The position numbers and the translations under genes are program-made. Below the pieces are notes generated by a model. The model searched no databases, had not been told where the DNA came from, and worked only from the letters and a program-made list of their open reading frames with translations. This document shows, in pieces, positions 51,808 to 60,068 of a stretch of 64,000 bases of DNA; the first letter of the stretch is position 1, and each line of letters opens with the position of its first letter. This DNA comes from Microvirga sp. Mcv34. GTDB lineage: Bacteria > Pseudomonadota > Alphaproteobacteria > Rhizobiales > Beijerinckiaceae. The DNA lies in NCBI RefSeq assembly GCF_024519725.1, contig NZ_JALJRK010000001.1, positions 62,001 to 126,000 of the forward strand, written 5' to 3'.

Positions 51808-53663
51808 TGCAGCCACCCCCCTTCGACCAGCACCTTGCGCAGGTGATCCTCGGCCGCTCGGGCATCTGCCAGCGCGGTCTTGAACGCTTCCACGGCCTCG
51901 GGCAGCGGCGGGATGTCCTGCCCGATGGGCGGCAGGACGTAGCGCGAGATGTTCAGCGTCCAGCCTTCCTTCTTAATCTCGTCCAGCGTGGCGACCTTGG
52001 CGCGATCCTCGACATCCTCGAAGGCGCGATACCACGCGACGATCTGGTCACTGTGCTCCTGTTCGAGGAAGTTCTGCGCCCGACCTTTGCGGAACAGGCT
52101 GGAGGCGTCGATGATCAGGACCTTGTCCTTGCGGGCTTCGGGCTTCTTGCGGCGCAGCACCATCACGCAGCCTGCCAGCTGCGTGCCGTAGAACAGGTTC
52201 GGTGCGAGGCCGATAACTGCCTCGACCATATCCTTTTCTAGCAGGGCCTGCCGGATCGCCCCCTCGGCCGACTTCCGGAACAGCGCACCCTGCGGCAGGA
52301 CAACCGCCATGCGGCTGTTTCCGGTAGACCCCATTGAGGCGATCATGTGCTGGACGAAGGCGTAGTCGCCGTAGTTCTCGGGCGGGAGGCCGTATTGAGC
52401 GCGGCCCCATGGATCTGCCTCCCAGAGATCGCGTCCCCATTCCTTGAGCGAGAAAGGCGGATTCGCGATCACGCAATCAAAGGTGGCGAGGCCGCCTGTG
52501 CTGGAATCCGTAAAGGCCGGGTTGCGCAGGGTGTCCTCACGGGCAACCTGGAAATCCTCAATCCCGTGTAGGACGAGGTTCATCCGCGCGATTGCGGCCG
52601 TCGTTAGGTTTTTCTCTTGACCATAGATCTTGCCGTAGAAGGTTCGCGGATCGCCGCCCCTGCGGACAACGTGCTCGATCGCTCCAAGCAGCATGCCACC
52701 TGTGCCGCAGGCTGGATCGTAAATACTCTCGCTTTCCTGGGGGTCGAGGATCTCGACCATCATCCGCACTACACTGCGCGGGGTATAAAACTCACCTGCC
52801 TTATTTCGGCGTGTCACGTCGGCGAACTTGCCGACCAGATACTCATAGGCGTCGCCGAGTACGTCGGTGCTAACTGCCTGGTTGCCGAGCTGGACCTCTG
52901 AGAACCCCTCGATCAGATCTTTCAGCAACTCGTCGGAGAACTTTTCCTTGTTGCCCCAATCAGCAGACCCGAAGACGCGGAACAGCGTGTCGGGATTGGC
53001 CCGCTCGATCTCCTGCATAGCCTTTTGCAGTGCGGCACCAACGTTGGCCGGGACTTCCCTAACGTCGCTCCAGTGACAGCCGTCAGGAAGCACGAAGCGG
53101 TGCACCTCCGGAAAGAGGGCCGGGTCAGCTTCACCGAAAATCTCGCGAGCCTCGGCCGTCTCCTCGTCCCAAACATCCGAGATTCGTTTGAAGAAGAGCA
53201 ATGGAAGGATATAGCCCTTCCAATCCGTTCGATCGACAGCAGACCCGCGCAGCGTGTTCGCAGCGTCCCAAAGGGCAGATCTCAACTCTCGTCCATCTTC
53301 GAGCGTGACTACCTGGTTCGACACCCCGTTCTGAGGCTGCTCCACTTCGATAGCGAGTTCGTCTCGTTTAGCGCTTACTCGGCGATCTGCACTGGCGGCC
53401 GCTGCGCCTTGTCGCTTAACCCCGGTGTCGGTATTCGCCTCCTCCTCGCTCCACATGGATGGCGCCTCGGTCATGGCCAGCACCACAGAGCCACCACGCC
53501 CGCGCCCGTTTCGGACGACACCGCTGTCCACGAGCGCCTGCTTCACAGCGCTATAGGCGCTCTCGTCCCAGCCGAGTACCTCGCGGAGCTTGCCGCTACT
53601 GGACGACCCGCCCATTCCGAATAGCGCATTTACAAACGCTCGGCGCTGAGCTTCGCTATCCAT
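51804..53663 (-). CDS. Second HsdM-type methyltransferase with an N-terminal winged-helix extension
   Basis: A 619-aa protein. Residues about 1-70 are a winged-helix-like extension (MDSEAQRRAFVNALFGMGGS, SAYSAVKQALVDSGVVRNGR), followed by a charged linker. Residues about 125-600 are a complete HsdM with motif I DPACGTGGM and NPPF (VIANPPFSLKEWG). It is the first gene of the operon M2-M1-S-R, each coupled by overlap. Both methylases appear active, so the complex may use a heteromeric pair of M subunits or have a regulatory M. Confidence 0.93.
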   Translation of the reverse strand: MDSEAQRRAFVNALFGMGGSSSSGKLREVLGWDESAYSAVKQALVDSGVVRNGRGRGGSVVLAMTEAPSMWSEEEANTDTGVKRQGAAAASADRRVSAKRDELAIEVEQPQNGVSNQVVTLEDGRELRSALWDAANTLRGSAVDRTDWKGYILPLLFFKRISDVWDEETAEAREIFGEADPALFPEVHRFVLPDGCHWSDVREVPANVGAALQKAMQEIERANPDTLFRVFGSADWGNKEKFSDELLKDLIEGFSEVQLGNQAVSTDVLGDAYEYLVGKFADVTRRNKAGEFYTPRSVVRMMVEILDPQESESIYDPACGTGGMLLGAIEHVVRRGGDPRTFYGKIYGQEKNLTTAAIARMNLVLHGIEDFQVAREDTLRNPAFTDSSTGGLATFDCVIANPPFSLKEWGRDLWEADPWGRAQYGLPPENYGDYAFVQHMIASMGSTGNSRMAVVLPQGALFRKSAEGAIRQALLEKDMVEAVIGLAPNLFYGTQLAGCVMVLRRKKPEARKDKVLIIDASSLFRKGRAQNFLEQEHSDQIVAWYRAFEDVEDRAKVATLDEIKKEGWTLNISRYVLPPIGQDIPPLPEAVEAFKTALADARAAEDHLRKVLVEGGWLQ

Positions 53664-54315
53664 GCCTGAAAGCCCCTATATAACATTCATAATACGGCGA
53701 TTTGTTGGCCGCCAAGGTTTATAGCTGAAGCGTAACAGCATTCCCAGACCAAGCCTGTTCGGACTAACAGCACCGAAACGATGAGGCGCTTCTAACAACT
53801 CGGCTTGATCTAAGGTCTGGCCGGACAGAATTTTCCACGCTTGGCAGGAGCGTTCGAGGCTTAGCCGAATCACAGTGGAAGGGCTCGCTCGGTCTACCCC
53901 AGCAGCATTTTAGGTATTGTGTATGAACGCGGGCCTCTTCGGGGGCAGGGGTAGAGGTATGTCACACAAGGTGTGGGACTGAATGAGTGCCTGCACTTCC
54001 GGTGCGCCAAAAAGGTCTTAATTTTCAGTCTGAAACGGCGGAGAGGCGGAGATTCGAGCTCCCGATACGGTTGCCCGTATGTCGCTTTTCGATTCTCGTG
54101 TTCGGAGTGCTTAGGTATTGCATTTTGGTGGCGAGTCGACCTGGTACCAGACTCCTCGCGCGCCTCTAAGGGCAGTCCATCGAACCTGCAAGTGGTAAGG
54201 ATCCGACGTTTCCAGCGCAGGATCGAGGCTGTGCGGAGCGGTGACACCAGCGTGACACAACCGCAAGTGCGTGTGACACAGCAAAAATAAATCTTTGTTT
54301 TTCAAGTCTTTAGTT
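53664..54315. other. AT-richer region downstream of the start of the RM operon, no gene
   Basis: About 650 bp with weak open frames only. It carries the right copy of the tRNA-like repeat (54052-54076) and presumably the promoter of the minus-strand RM operon near 53664-53800. Confidence 0.5.
54052..54076. repeat. Right tRNA-like direct repeat flanking the restriction-modification operon
   Basis: ATTCGAGCTCCCGATACGG, then TTGCCC. It matches 46125-46149 with two mismatches. On the minus strand the neighbouring sequence reads as a tRNA-Ser-like 3' end (CTCTCCGCC). Confidence 0.65.
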
Positions 54316-54359
54316 TGGCTGGGGGACCTGGATTCGAACCAAGACTAACGGAGTCAGAG
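54316..54359 (-). mobile_element. Middle attachment site: second copy of the tRNA-Gln(CTG) 3' end
   Basis: Identical over 44 bp to 23202-23245, again without the tRNA 5' half. It forms the right boundary of the first element and the left boundary of the prophage. Confidence 0.85.
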
Positions 54360-54428
54360 GCAGATGTTTTTACAGTAGTTGTAAGCATTTAACCTCTCTC
54401 TTTCATGTCTAACATGCTACAGAACTAT

Positions 54429-55514
54429 TCAGGAATTTTCAATCTTTTCTAACGATTTAGCCTCCTTTTCCTGCGTTTCCTGATCCAGCTTTTCGACGAC
54501 ACCTTGCAGCTTCGGAACGAGGTCGGCCTGGCGCGAGTAATGACTTGCCATCCCCTCTGTCTCCTGCCCCAGCATGTCGGCAATCGTGCGGGTGTCGAAC
54601 CCGAGCTGGCGCATCTTGGTCGCTGCCGTGTGGCGCAGCCCGTGGAAGGTCAGTCCGGCGTCCACCTTGCCCGCCGCCTCCAGCTTGCGGATGACCTTGA
54701 AGAACACCGACCGGAAGCCGTCCTCGGTCCACGGCTTGCCCCGCGAGTTGACGAAAAGCGTTTTCTCCTCGTGCGATGGCAGGGCGCCCAGGGCCGCCGC
54801 AATCGCCTTCGGTGCCTTCACCTTGACCTCCTTGCCGCTCTTGGCCGAGATGCGGGTCAGCATTCCGGTCTTCGGGTTGTAGGAGGTGCGAGGGGCGGAC
54901 AGGATCTCGCCTTGCCGGTAGCCCAGAATGCCGCCGAGCAGGATCGGGGCCTTCAGATGATCCGGCGCCGCCTCAAGCACAGCGTCCCATTCCTCCGGCG
55001 CCCAAGGCCGGTTCGCCCTCGGCTCGGTCTTGGGCTTGCGGATCTTCTTCATCTTGGCGGCTGGGTTGATGTCGATCCCTTCGAATTCCCGCTCCATGCC
55101 GACCTCGAAGACCACGGATACGACGCTGAGCACATAGTTGGCGAAGCGCCGGCCTTTCTTCAGTTTGGCCTTGTCCCGAAGCCCGGCCACAAAACCGCGC
55201 GTCCACTTCTCCAGCGGCATGTCGTGGAGCGGCTTCGTCCAGTCCAGGACCTTCAGGTAATCGGCCTTGGTGCGCGGAGCCAAGTCGCTGAAGCGGGCGC
55301 TCTCCCGGTAGAGGACCACAAGGCCGCCCCATGTACCGGGCTTCTCCTTAATGGGCTTCACCTTGGCACGGGCGGCATTGAGTGCCGCAAACCATTCCTC
55401 GGAGTACATGGCGTGGGGAGGGGTCAGGCGTGTGCCCGTGATCCGGTCATAGGCGTAGGCGGTCCCCTTCGACACATACGCCTTGATCCCCGGGACCTTA
55501 ATCTTCCTTGTCAT
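54429..55514 (-). CDS. Tyrosine recombinase (prophage integrase)
   Basis: A 361-aa recombinase (MTRKIKVPGIKAYVSKGTAY). The catalytic arginine is in LGYRQGEILS. The second box is LTFHGLRHTAATKMRQLGFD, with LGQETEGMASHYSRQADL carrying the Tyr. The core-binding domain is about residues 70-165. It reads toward the att site 70 bp beyond its stop. It is not closely similar to the first element's integrase although both target the same tRNA. Confidence 0.93.
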   Translation of the reverse strand: MTRKIKVPGIKAYVSKGTAYAYDRITGTRLTPPHAMYSEEWFAALNAARAKVKPIKEKPGTWGGLVVLYRESARFSDLAPRTKADYLKVLDWTKPLHDMPLEKWTRGFVAGLRDKAKLKKGRRFANYVLSVVSVVFEVGMEREFEGIDINPAAKMKKIRKPKTEPRANRPWAPEEWDAVLEAAPDHLKAPILLGGILGYRQGEILSAPRTSYNPKTGMLTRISAKSGKEVKVKAPKAIAAALGALPSHEEKTLFVNSRGKPWTEDGFRSVFFKVIRKLEAAGKVDAGLTFHGLRHTAATKMRQLGFDTRTIADMLGQETEGMASHYSRQADLVPKLQGVVEKLDQETQEKEAKSLEKIENS

Positions 55515-55734
55515 CGAGCCTGTTCAGCCAATCGTTAGCGTCCGCTTCATCGGTGCGGTCTAGGTTGTCGATCCAGGCGTCCAGATCCCGCACGTCGTAG
55601 CGGAGCCCCTGCTTGCCGGGACGAATGCGCTTTGGCCGCACCGGAGGCAGGGAGGAACCAAGGCCGCAATAGGCGGCGGCCTCTGCCCGGGTGAGCAGTC
55701 GTTTTGCGGGTGGCTTTACCTGTGCCTGTCCCAT
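55498..55734 (-). CDS. Excisionase-like HTH protein
   Basis: A 78-aa protein (MGQAQVKPPAKRLLTRAEAA) with a MerR-type HTH (LTRAEAAAYCGLGSSLPPV) and a wing ending in VRDLDAWIDNLDR. It overlaps the integrase start by 17 bp. ATG 55734 is chosen because the GAGG site is then 6 nt upstream; ATG 55737 is possible. Confidence 0.78.
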   Translation of the reverse strand: MGQAQVKPPAKRLLTRAEAAAYCGLGSSLPPVRPKRIRPGKQGLRYDVRDLDAWIDNLDRTDEADANDWLNRLDDKED

Positions 55735-55815
55735 CATCTTCCTCAATCATCCATGACCGTAGGTAAGGCGCAGATCTCTTCAGGCTCTGCGCTAGAAGGG
55801 TTGTGGGTTAGGGGG

Positions 55816-56031
55816 TTAGGACTTTGGGCTTGGCGACAGATCGAGGTGAGCAACCTGAACCTCGAACTCCTGGCTGACTCCGTCGAAGCCGCCAAACTCG
55901 CCCGTGATCCGCCCACGAATGACGATATCGACCGGCCCATTCTTCTTGATCCTGCGGAGTAGGGCTTCCGAAGCCTTCTTTCCCAAAACGTCCAATAGGG
56001 CGAAATCTGATTTGATCGCTGGAGCGCTCAT
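55816..56031 (-). CDS. Small phage hypothetical protein
   Basis: A 71-aa protein (MSAPAIKSDFALLDVLGKKA, IKKNGPVDIVIRGRITGEFG). It starts immediately after the next upstream stop (TAG ATG without gap). It resembles small regulatory phage proteins but has no named family. Confidence 0.65.
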   Translation of the reverse strand: MSAPAIKSDFALLDVLGKKASEALLRRIKKNGPVDIVIRGRITGEFGGFDGVSQEFEVQVAHLDLSPSPKS

Positions 56032-56553
56032 CTATTCACCTTTGGGGAGGGGATTGGAAAGGGTGGAAAGGGCGTCCTGCTTCGCAGCCGCGCTGTCGTC
56101 TTCGATCAAGCCCGTTCCGGTCTTGACCCCTTCGGGGCTTCCATCGCTGACGCTGGCGCCTGTGCCGTTGCAGCGAGTGCAGGTCCGGTATTTGCTGCCG
56201 TCCTTGAGGGACCAGCCGACGCTTTGCTGTCCATTGCCGTGACAGACGTGGCACTCGCCCGAGCGGCACTCCCACGACAGGAGCCAAGCCTTATGCTCGT
56301 CCCTGCGGATCGGTACGGGAATGTCCGTTTCCTTGTCCCGCTTTGCCCAGTTGATCTGTCCCTTATGCTTACCGGCCTTGTAGACCTCATGGCAGACCGC
56401 GCCGGTCACAACGGTGATGTTCTCGCCCTTGGCTTCGAGCCGATACCAGCGCCAGTCGTCCGGCAGCCCGAGCTTCTCGCGAGCATGTATGCTCCAGAAG
56501 TCGTAGTGCTTTCGCTCTGGAGGCAGAGCCGATGATGCGAAAAGGTCGTCCAT
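56032..56553 (-). CDS. Phage protein with DnaJ-type zinc motifs
   Basis: A 173-aa protein. Two CxxCxGxG-type motifs (CHVCHGNGQQ and CTRCNGTGAS) could bind zinc. The N-terminal part (HYDFWSIHAREKLGLPDDWR) is unassigned and the tail is low-complexity. Probably a nucleic-acid or protein-binding early phage protein. Confidence 0.7.
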   Translation of the reverse strand: MDDLFASSALPPERKHYDFWSIHAREKLGLPDDWRWYRLEAKGENITVVTGAVCHEVYKAGKHKGQINWAKRDKETDIPVPIRRDEHKAWLLSWECRSGECHVCHGNGQQSVGWSLKDGSKYRTCTRCNGTGASVSDGSPEGVKTGTGLIEDDSAAAKQDALSTLSNPLPKGE

Positions 56554-56807
56554 TACTTGTCTCCCTTAGGCGGCGCGACATAGCGACTGGCTGCGCCTGC
56601 CATCGAGCTTTCCCTAGGAGCCTCATCAGAGGCGACGGAGGGCACATCAAATTCCCGCTCTCCGCTTAATTGGGAGAGGGTGGCTTCGACCTTCCGAAGT
56701 GTTTCAACGCTAATGGCGTATTCCTTTATGGCCTTGCCTTGGAGGATCACAACAGCGTCGTTGACGACAGCCTCCAGTGCCTCCCTGATCGCGGTCTCAG
56801 TCTGCAT
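56553..56807 (-). CDS. Small phage hypothetical protein
   Basis: An 84-aa helical protein (MQTETAIREALEAVVNDAVV, YAISVETLRKVEATLSQLSG) ending at the next gene's start. No domain is recognised. Confidence 0.65.
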   Translation of the reverse strand: MQTETAIREALEAVVNDAVVILQGKAIKEYAISVETLRKVEATLSQLSGEREFDVPSVASDEAPRESSMAGAASRYVAPPKGDK

Positions 56808-57030
56808 TGTCTTTTCCCTTCAGCGGTTGCGGGGCCATGTACCAATCTACGATGGCGTTGAATTGATCGCGGGGTATCTCGATCCACCCACCATCAGGCC
56901 CGTGCAGGCTGACATGATCGCCGTTGTGTAGGATGGACCAGTGCCCGAATTCCTGCGGGTGGTTATCGCTCTCCATCTGGAGAAACCGTGCCGTATCGGT
57001 AACGTCGTAGGGTCTGAGCGTCTTAGTCAT
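56797..57030 (-). CDS. Small phage hypothetical protein
   Basis: A 77-aa protein (MTKTLRPYDVTDTARFLQME, SILHNGDHVSLHGPDGGWIE) with a mostly beta look. Overlaps its downstream neighbour by 11 bp. Confidence 0.65.
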   Translation of the reverse strand: MTKTLRPYDVTDTARFLQMESDNHPQEFGHWSILHNGDHVSLHGPDGGWIEIPRDQFNAIVDWYMAPQPLKGKDNAD

Positions 57031-57310
57031 TGTCTTTTCCCTTGGTGTGGGTGAGGGTGGACGACAGTCCCATAACGACGAAGCCCGGTTCGATGCCGTA
57101 TTGACCGCCCGTCAGGACGTAGGACACCTGACGCTCGATCATGCGTCCGGTCTTCCACGCAATGTTGTTGTGCTCGTCCATCCGGTAGAGCTTGAGGACA
57201 TCCCCCTTCTGGAACCCGCGATCATCGCGGCGAACCTCAAAGGTCTTTTCGCCCCGCTCTACCGCGTCCCAATAGGGCGCAAGTGTCTTGAGTTCGTGGA
57301 CGCAGCTCAT
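57023..57310 (-). CDS. DUF3850 (ASCH/PUA-like) protein
   Basis: A 95-aa protein (MSCVHELKTLAPYWDAVERG, KTFEVRRDDRGFQKGDVLKL, VLTGGQYGIEPGFVVMGL) matching the DUF3850 pattern, a fold related to ASCH/PUA RNA-binding domains. Its start follows a repeated 30-bp module carrying AAGGAGGAG (57314-57343). Confidence 0.8.
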   Translation of the reverse strand: MSCVHELKTLAPYWDAVERGEKTFEVRRDDRGFQKGDVLKLYRMDEHNNIAWKTGRMIERQVSYVLTGGQYGIEPGFVVMGLSSTLTHTKGKDND

Positions 57311-57765
57311 CGGCTCTCCTCCTTGTTGGGCTGATGGAGAGCGCGAGGGCATGGCGGGCGCTCTGCTGTGCGGTAGTCGTATTCCTGGCCGCAGATGCGG
57401 CAGTAGTTCGTGTCATTGCCACCCGCCCAGGCGCAGGGTGCGTTGTCCTCCTTGTTGGGCTGATGGAGAGCGGAGCGGACAGGCAACACTTCTATCTTCC
57501 CGGCCACGACGGCCAATGCGTCGGCTGCCGCTAGGCGATACTCAGCCTTGTTAGGCTCATCCTCCCAGCCGATGTGTTGAGCGGGTGCAAAGCGATGCCA
57601 GAGCAGCTTCGCGATGGCCTCGACGTACTGTTGGCCGCCCCATTCGTGCCGCGCGTCTTCATAAGCTCGGATTATCTTATGGGACTCCTCCAGGGATTTG
57701 CGCAGCTGCTTGTTGTCACGTTCCAGATCCCGGATCTGGGTTGAGTGGGCGTCCAGCATGCTCAT
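57307..57765 (-). CDS. Phage hypothetical protein with coiled coil and zinc-like motif
   Basis: A 152-aa protein. The N-terminal coiled coil is RDLERDNKQLRKSLEESHKI; the middle is helical. The C-terminal Cys motif (CAWAGGNDTNYCRICGQE) is framed by two ALHQPNKEE peptides that come from copies of the repeated junction module. This suggests the gene arose by fusion of two neighbouring phage genes. Confidence 0.7.
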   Translation of the reverse strand: MSMLDAHSTQIRDLERDNKQLRKSLEESHKIIRAYEDARHEWGGQQYVEAIAKLLWHRFAPAQHIGWEDEPNKAEYRLAAADALAVVAGKIEVLPVRSALHQPNKEDNAPCAWAGGNDTNYCRICGQEYDYRTAERPPCPRALHQPNKEESR

Positions 57766-57974
57766 GTCTTCTCTCCCTTGAGGGCGTCGTAAATCTGAGG
57801 GCGCGGCTCGGTTATGGTGGTGATACCGTGCAAGGAGAGCGCCCTGTCAGCCGCCTCCAACGCCTTTCGCAGCCGTTCATTCTCGGCCTCAAGCGCCAAC
57901 TCACGGGCCGTTTTCGTTTCGGGGCTGACGACGTTGGCCAATTCCAGATACAGACGATCCATAACGTTGTTCAT
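57762..57974 (-). CDS. Small phage coiled-coil protein
   Basis: A 70-aa protein (MNNVMDRLYLELANVVSPET, LALEAENERLRKALEAADRA) starting in an ATGA overlap. The leucine-rich heptads suggest oligomerisation. Confidence 0.65.
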   Translation of the reverse strand: MNNVMDRLYLELANVVSPETKTARELALEAENERLRKALEAADRALSLHGITTITEPRPQIYDALKGEKT

Positions 57975-58450
57975 TTCGTCTCCCCCAAGCACCCGCACAC
58001 GTCCGCGATCATGAGCGCGAAGTTCGCCACGTCGGCGGCTTCCTTACCGATCTGCTCAGGCCCATGATCAAGGATGGCCACGATGAGTTCTTCTGTCTCC
58101 TCGCGGAGCCTGTCGACCAGCGGCTTAGGCCGGTCGTTCTTCCACCCCGGCTTGTGGTCGTTGGCGCGAAGCTGCTGCTCCATGAGGTGGGCGAAGGCCA
58201 GAACCTCGGGGCGGAGATACTGAGCCGCCCCGCTATTGGGAACAATCGTGACAGGCACAACCGGCTTGCCTGTCGCCGCGTCGAAGGCGAATGTCGTTGA
58301 AGGGTTTGTCGATGAGTCCGACAATGGCTCATCGTTCATGCGCTTGAAGAGGTAGCAATCCTTTGCCTCCTCATGGCTCTTGCACATGCGCATGGTCGTG
58401 CTCCTCATGTCCTCGCCGCAGTAGTCACAATCAATGCAATGGTTAGCCAT
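57971..58450 (-). CDS. Phage protein with N-terminal zinc motif and MazG-like C-terminus
   Basis: A 159-aa protein. N-terminal CIDCDYCGEDM and MCKSHEEAKDC may bind zinc. The C-terminal LVDRLREETEELIVAILDHG and EAADVANFALMIADVCGC carry the glutamate/aspartate layout of MazG-like nucleotide pyrophosphohydrolases. The start at 58450 follows the repeated module with AAGGAGGAGAGCC. Confidence 0.7.
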   Translation of the reverse strand: MANHCIDCDYCGEDMRSTTMRMCKSHEEAKDCYLFKRMNDEPLSDSSTNPSTTFAFDAATGKPVVPVTIVPNSGAAQYLRPEVLAFAHLMEQQLRANDHKPGWKNDRPKPLVDRLREETEELIVAILDHGPEQIGKEAADVANFALMIADVCGCLGETK

Positions 58451-58991
58451 GGCTCTCCTCCTTGTTGGGCTGATGGAGAGCGGAGCGGGCGCGGGCAATT
58501 GCCCCTTCTGCATCGTGCAGACGCCACGCCTCCGGGGACATCAAGGCGTCGGGTAGGTTGCCGAAGGTGTCTAGGATGTTGGTCACCTCCTCAAGGGTGG
58601 TGGTGAGGGAGGCGATGCGGCGGTTCGCAATCTCGCTGTCCGTGCGCCATGCGTTGCCCCGCTGGATTTGAGCGGCAACAGCCCGTTCGAGCTTCTCGTT
58701 CTCTCCCTCTAGTGTAGTGATACGGGAGGAGAGGACGCGGGCCAGATCAAGAGACATCGCGCGGATCGCGTAGATGCCGCCGTTCGCGCCTTTCCACTGC
58801 TCGGCAATGCCTTGGATCTCTTGTGCCAGCCTCTCCACCAGATCCTTTCCTTCTCCTGTGGGAGGGGGATTTTGGGGAGTGTGATTGGGCGTCTCGGCAT
58901 GAATGCCGACCGCGCTCGCGTCCTTCGGATCAAGCCCTTCGGTCTTGACTGCTTCGCAGCGCTGATCGCTGACGCATGGGTTATGGTTCAT
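58443..58991 (-). CDS. Phage coiled-coil hypothetical protein
   Basis: A 182-aa protein with a central coiled coil (LSSRITTLEGENEKLERAVA, IASLTTTLEEVTNILDTFGN) and an end RSALHQPNKEESHG encoded by the repeated module. The stop is in the next gene's start region. Confidence 0.7.
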   Translation of the reverse strand: MNHNPCVSDQRCEAVKTEGLDPKDASAVGIHAETPNHTPQNPPPTGEGKDLVERLAQEIQGIAEQWKGANGGIYAIRAMSLDLARVLSSRITTLEGENEKLERAVAAQIQRGNAWRTDSEIANRRIASLTTTLEEVTNILDTFGNLPDALMSPEAWRLHDAEGAIARARSALHQPNKEESHG

Positions 58992-59497
58992 TCTGCTGCC
59001 TCAAGAACTGGGGATGACGGGAGCGGCATTCCGAGGATGCCAAGACCTTTCCGAGCTGCACGCGAAAGTGCTGCCGCCGCGCGGTCTCCAGCAGCAAAGA
59101 GAGATGTTCCATTGGATGGCGATTTGCCCGCTGTTCCATCAGGCCGGATGAACCGGACCTTCGGCATGAAGAGCACTGCGTCCGAGCGGACCCAGGCGGA
59201 TCGAAACCATGGTGCGGAGGTGCGATCCGGCGTAAGGGCGATGCCATTGCCATGAGCGAAGAACTTGTCTAGCCACGGCTCCAGAGCGTTGCGGCCACCG
59301 AAGGGCGGGTTCATCCAAACAAATCCGCTCCACTCTTGCGATAGGCTGTCCTCGCAAAGGAACCGGTCGGCAGGGACAAACGTCTGAGCATCTTTCGGAT
59401 GTGCGACATCCAAATCGAAGCGGCATCCGAGTGCTTCGAAGATGTAAGCCGGGGTGTACCATTCATCGGATTTGCCGGGGGTATCCCAATAGCTCAC
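58988..59497 (-). CDS. Phage Dam-type N6-adenine methyltransferase
   Basis: A 169-aa protein similar to the DNA N-6-adenine-methyltransferase (Dam) family of phages. SYWDTPGKSDEWYTPAYIFE at the start, FDLDVAHPKDAQT and the catalytic FVWMNPPFGG near residue 62 are typical. GTG 59497 is chosen (GGAGG 6 nt upstream). It may protect phage DNA from restriction. Confidence 0.85.
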   Translation of the reverse strand: MSYWDTPGKSDEWYTPAYIFEALGCRFDLDVAHPKDAQTFVPADRFLCEDSLSQEWSGFVWMNPPFGGRNALEPWLDKFFAHGNGIALTPDRTSAPWFRSAWVRSDAVLFMPKVRFIRPDGTAGKSPSNGTSLFAAGDRAAAALSRAARKGLGILGMPLPSSPVLEAAE

Positions 59498-59676
59498 GGC
59501 AGCACCTCCGTGGTAGCCGGGTGAGACGCTTCCCCGCGCAAGGGATCGCAGCCCGTAAGGGGCAAGACGCCGGAGGCGTCTTGATCGGCACGACAAGAGC
59601 CCGTTCCCGTCAGGGATGCGCCCTGATCCATTCCATGAGTATCATTCATGGGGGAGGCCAATGTATCGGATGGCAT
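59494..59676 (-). CDS. Small phage hypothetical protein
   Basis: A 60-aa protein (MPSDTLASPMNDTHGMDQGA) between the HNH and methylase genes, coupled at both ends (TAATG and GTGA). No domain is recognised. Confidence 0.6.
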   Translation of the reverse strand: MPSDTLASPMNDTHGMDQGASLTGTGSCRADQDASGVLPLTGCDPLRGEASHPATTEVLP

Positions 59677-60068
59677 TAGGATGCGTCCTTGTAGAGGGAT
59701 CGACGGGCCGGCATTTCCCGGCTGGGTTTCTTGGGAGCGCGGGGAGGTTGGGGAATGCGCTTCCGGCTTGGATCTTTGATGCCGAGCTGGTGCTGCTTCC
59801 GCCGTTTGGCCTGGGCTGCGGCCCTGTGATCGGCTGCGTCCTTGTCCTTCTTGCAGCTCAGATGAGCGGGGCCACAATTCGGGTCTTCGTCCTTGCCGCC
59901 GAGTTCCAAGGCGATAATGTGCTCAACGAACCAATCCTCGCGGGTGGCGTCGATGGCCTGCTTGCAGGTGACGCAGATGCCCTTGTGAGCCTCCCAGATC
60001 TTGAGGGCGCGGCTCTTGGTCATCTTCTTGCGCTTGGTCGTGCCGACATCCTCGTGAATGAAGGCCAT
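59676..60068 (-). CDS. Phage HNH endonuclease
   Basis: A 130-aa protein. The HNH core is visible: CVTCKQAI, WFVEHIIALELGGKDEDPNC, GPAHLSCKKDK. The C-terminal half is basic. HNH proteins of this size often act with terminase in phage packaging or in homing. Confidence 0.88.
   Translation of the reverse strand: MAFIHEDVGTTKRKKMTKSRALKIWEAHKGICVTCKQAIDATREDWFVEHIIALELGGKDEDPNCGPAHLSCKKDKDAADHRAAAQAKRRKQHQLGIKDPSRKRIPQPPRAPKKPSREMPARRSLYKDAS

Larger units (their letters stand above)
23202..54359. mobile_element. Integrated genetic element in tRNA-Gln(CTG), about 31 kb
   Basis: The region is bounded by 44-bp direct repeats of the tRNA-Gln 3' end. It starts with a tyrosine recombinase gene just inside the left repeat and has its own replication module (AlpA-like HTH, HUH-like protein, RepA-like ATPase, HTH initiator with iterons). 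The cargo is regulatory genes plus a type I restriction-modification operon. No conjugation genes are visible, so it looks like an integrated plasmid-like or mobilisable island rather than a complete conjugative element. Confidence 0.75.

Noticed and set aside
23202-54359. Complete conjugative element (ICE)
   Set aside because: No type IV secretion, coupling protein or clear relaxase gene is visible; only the HUH-like protein could relate to mobilisation.
54504-55538. 344-codon open frame on the plus strand
   Set aside because: Antisense shadow of the prophage integrase; the protein is rich in Arg/Leu/His and has no family features.
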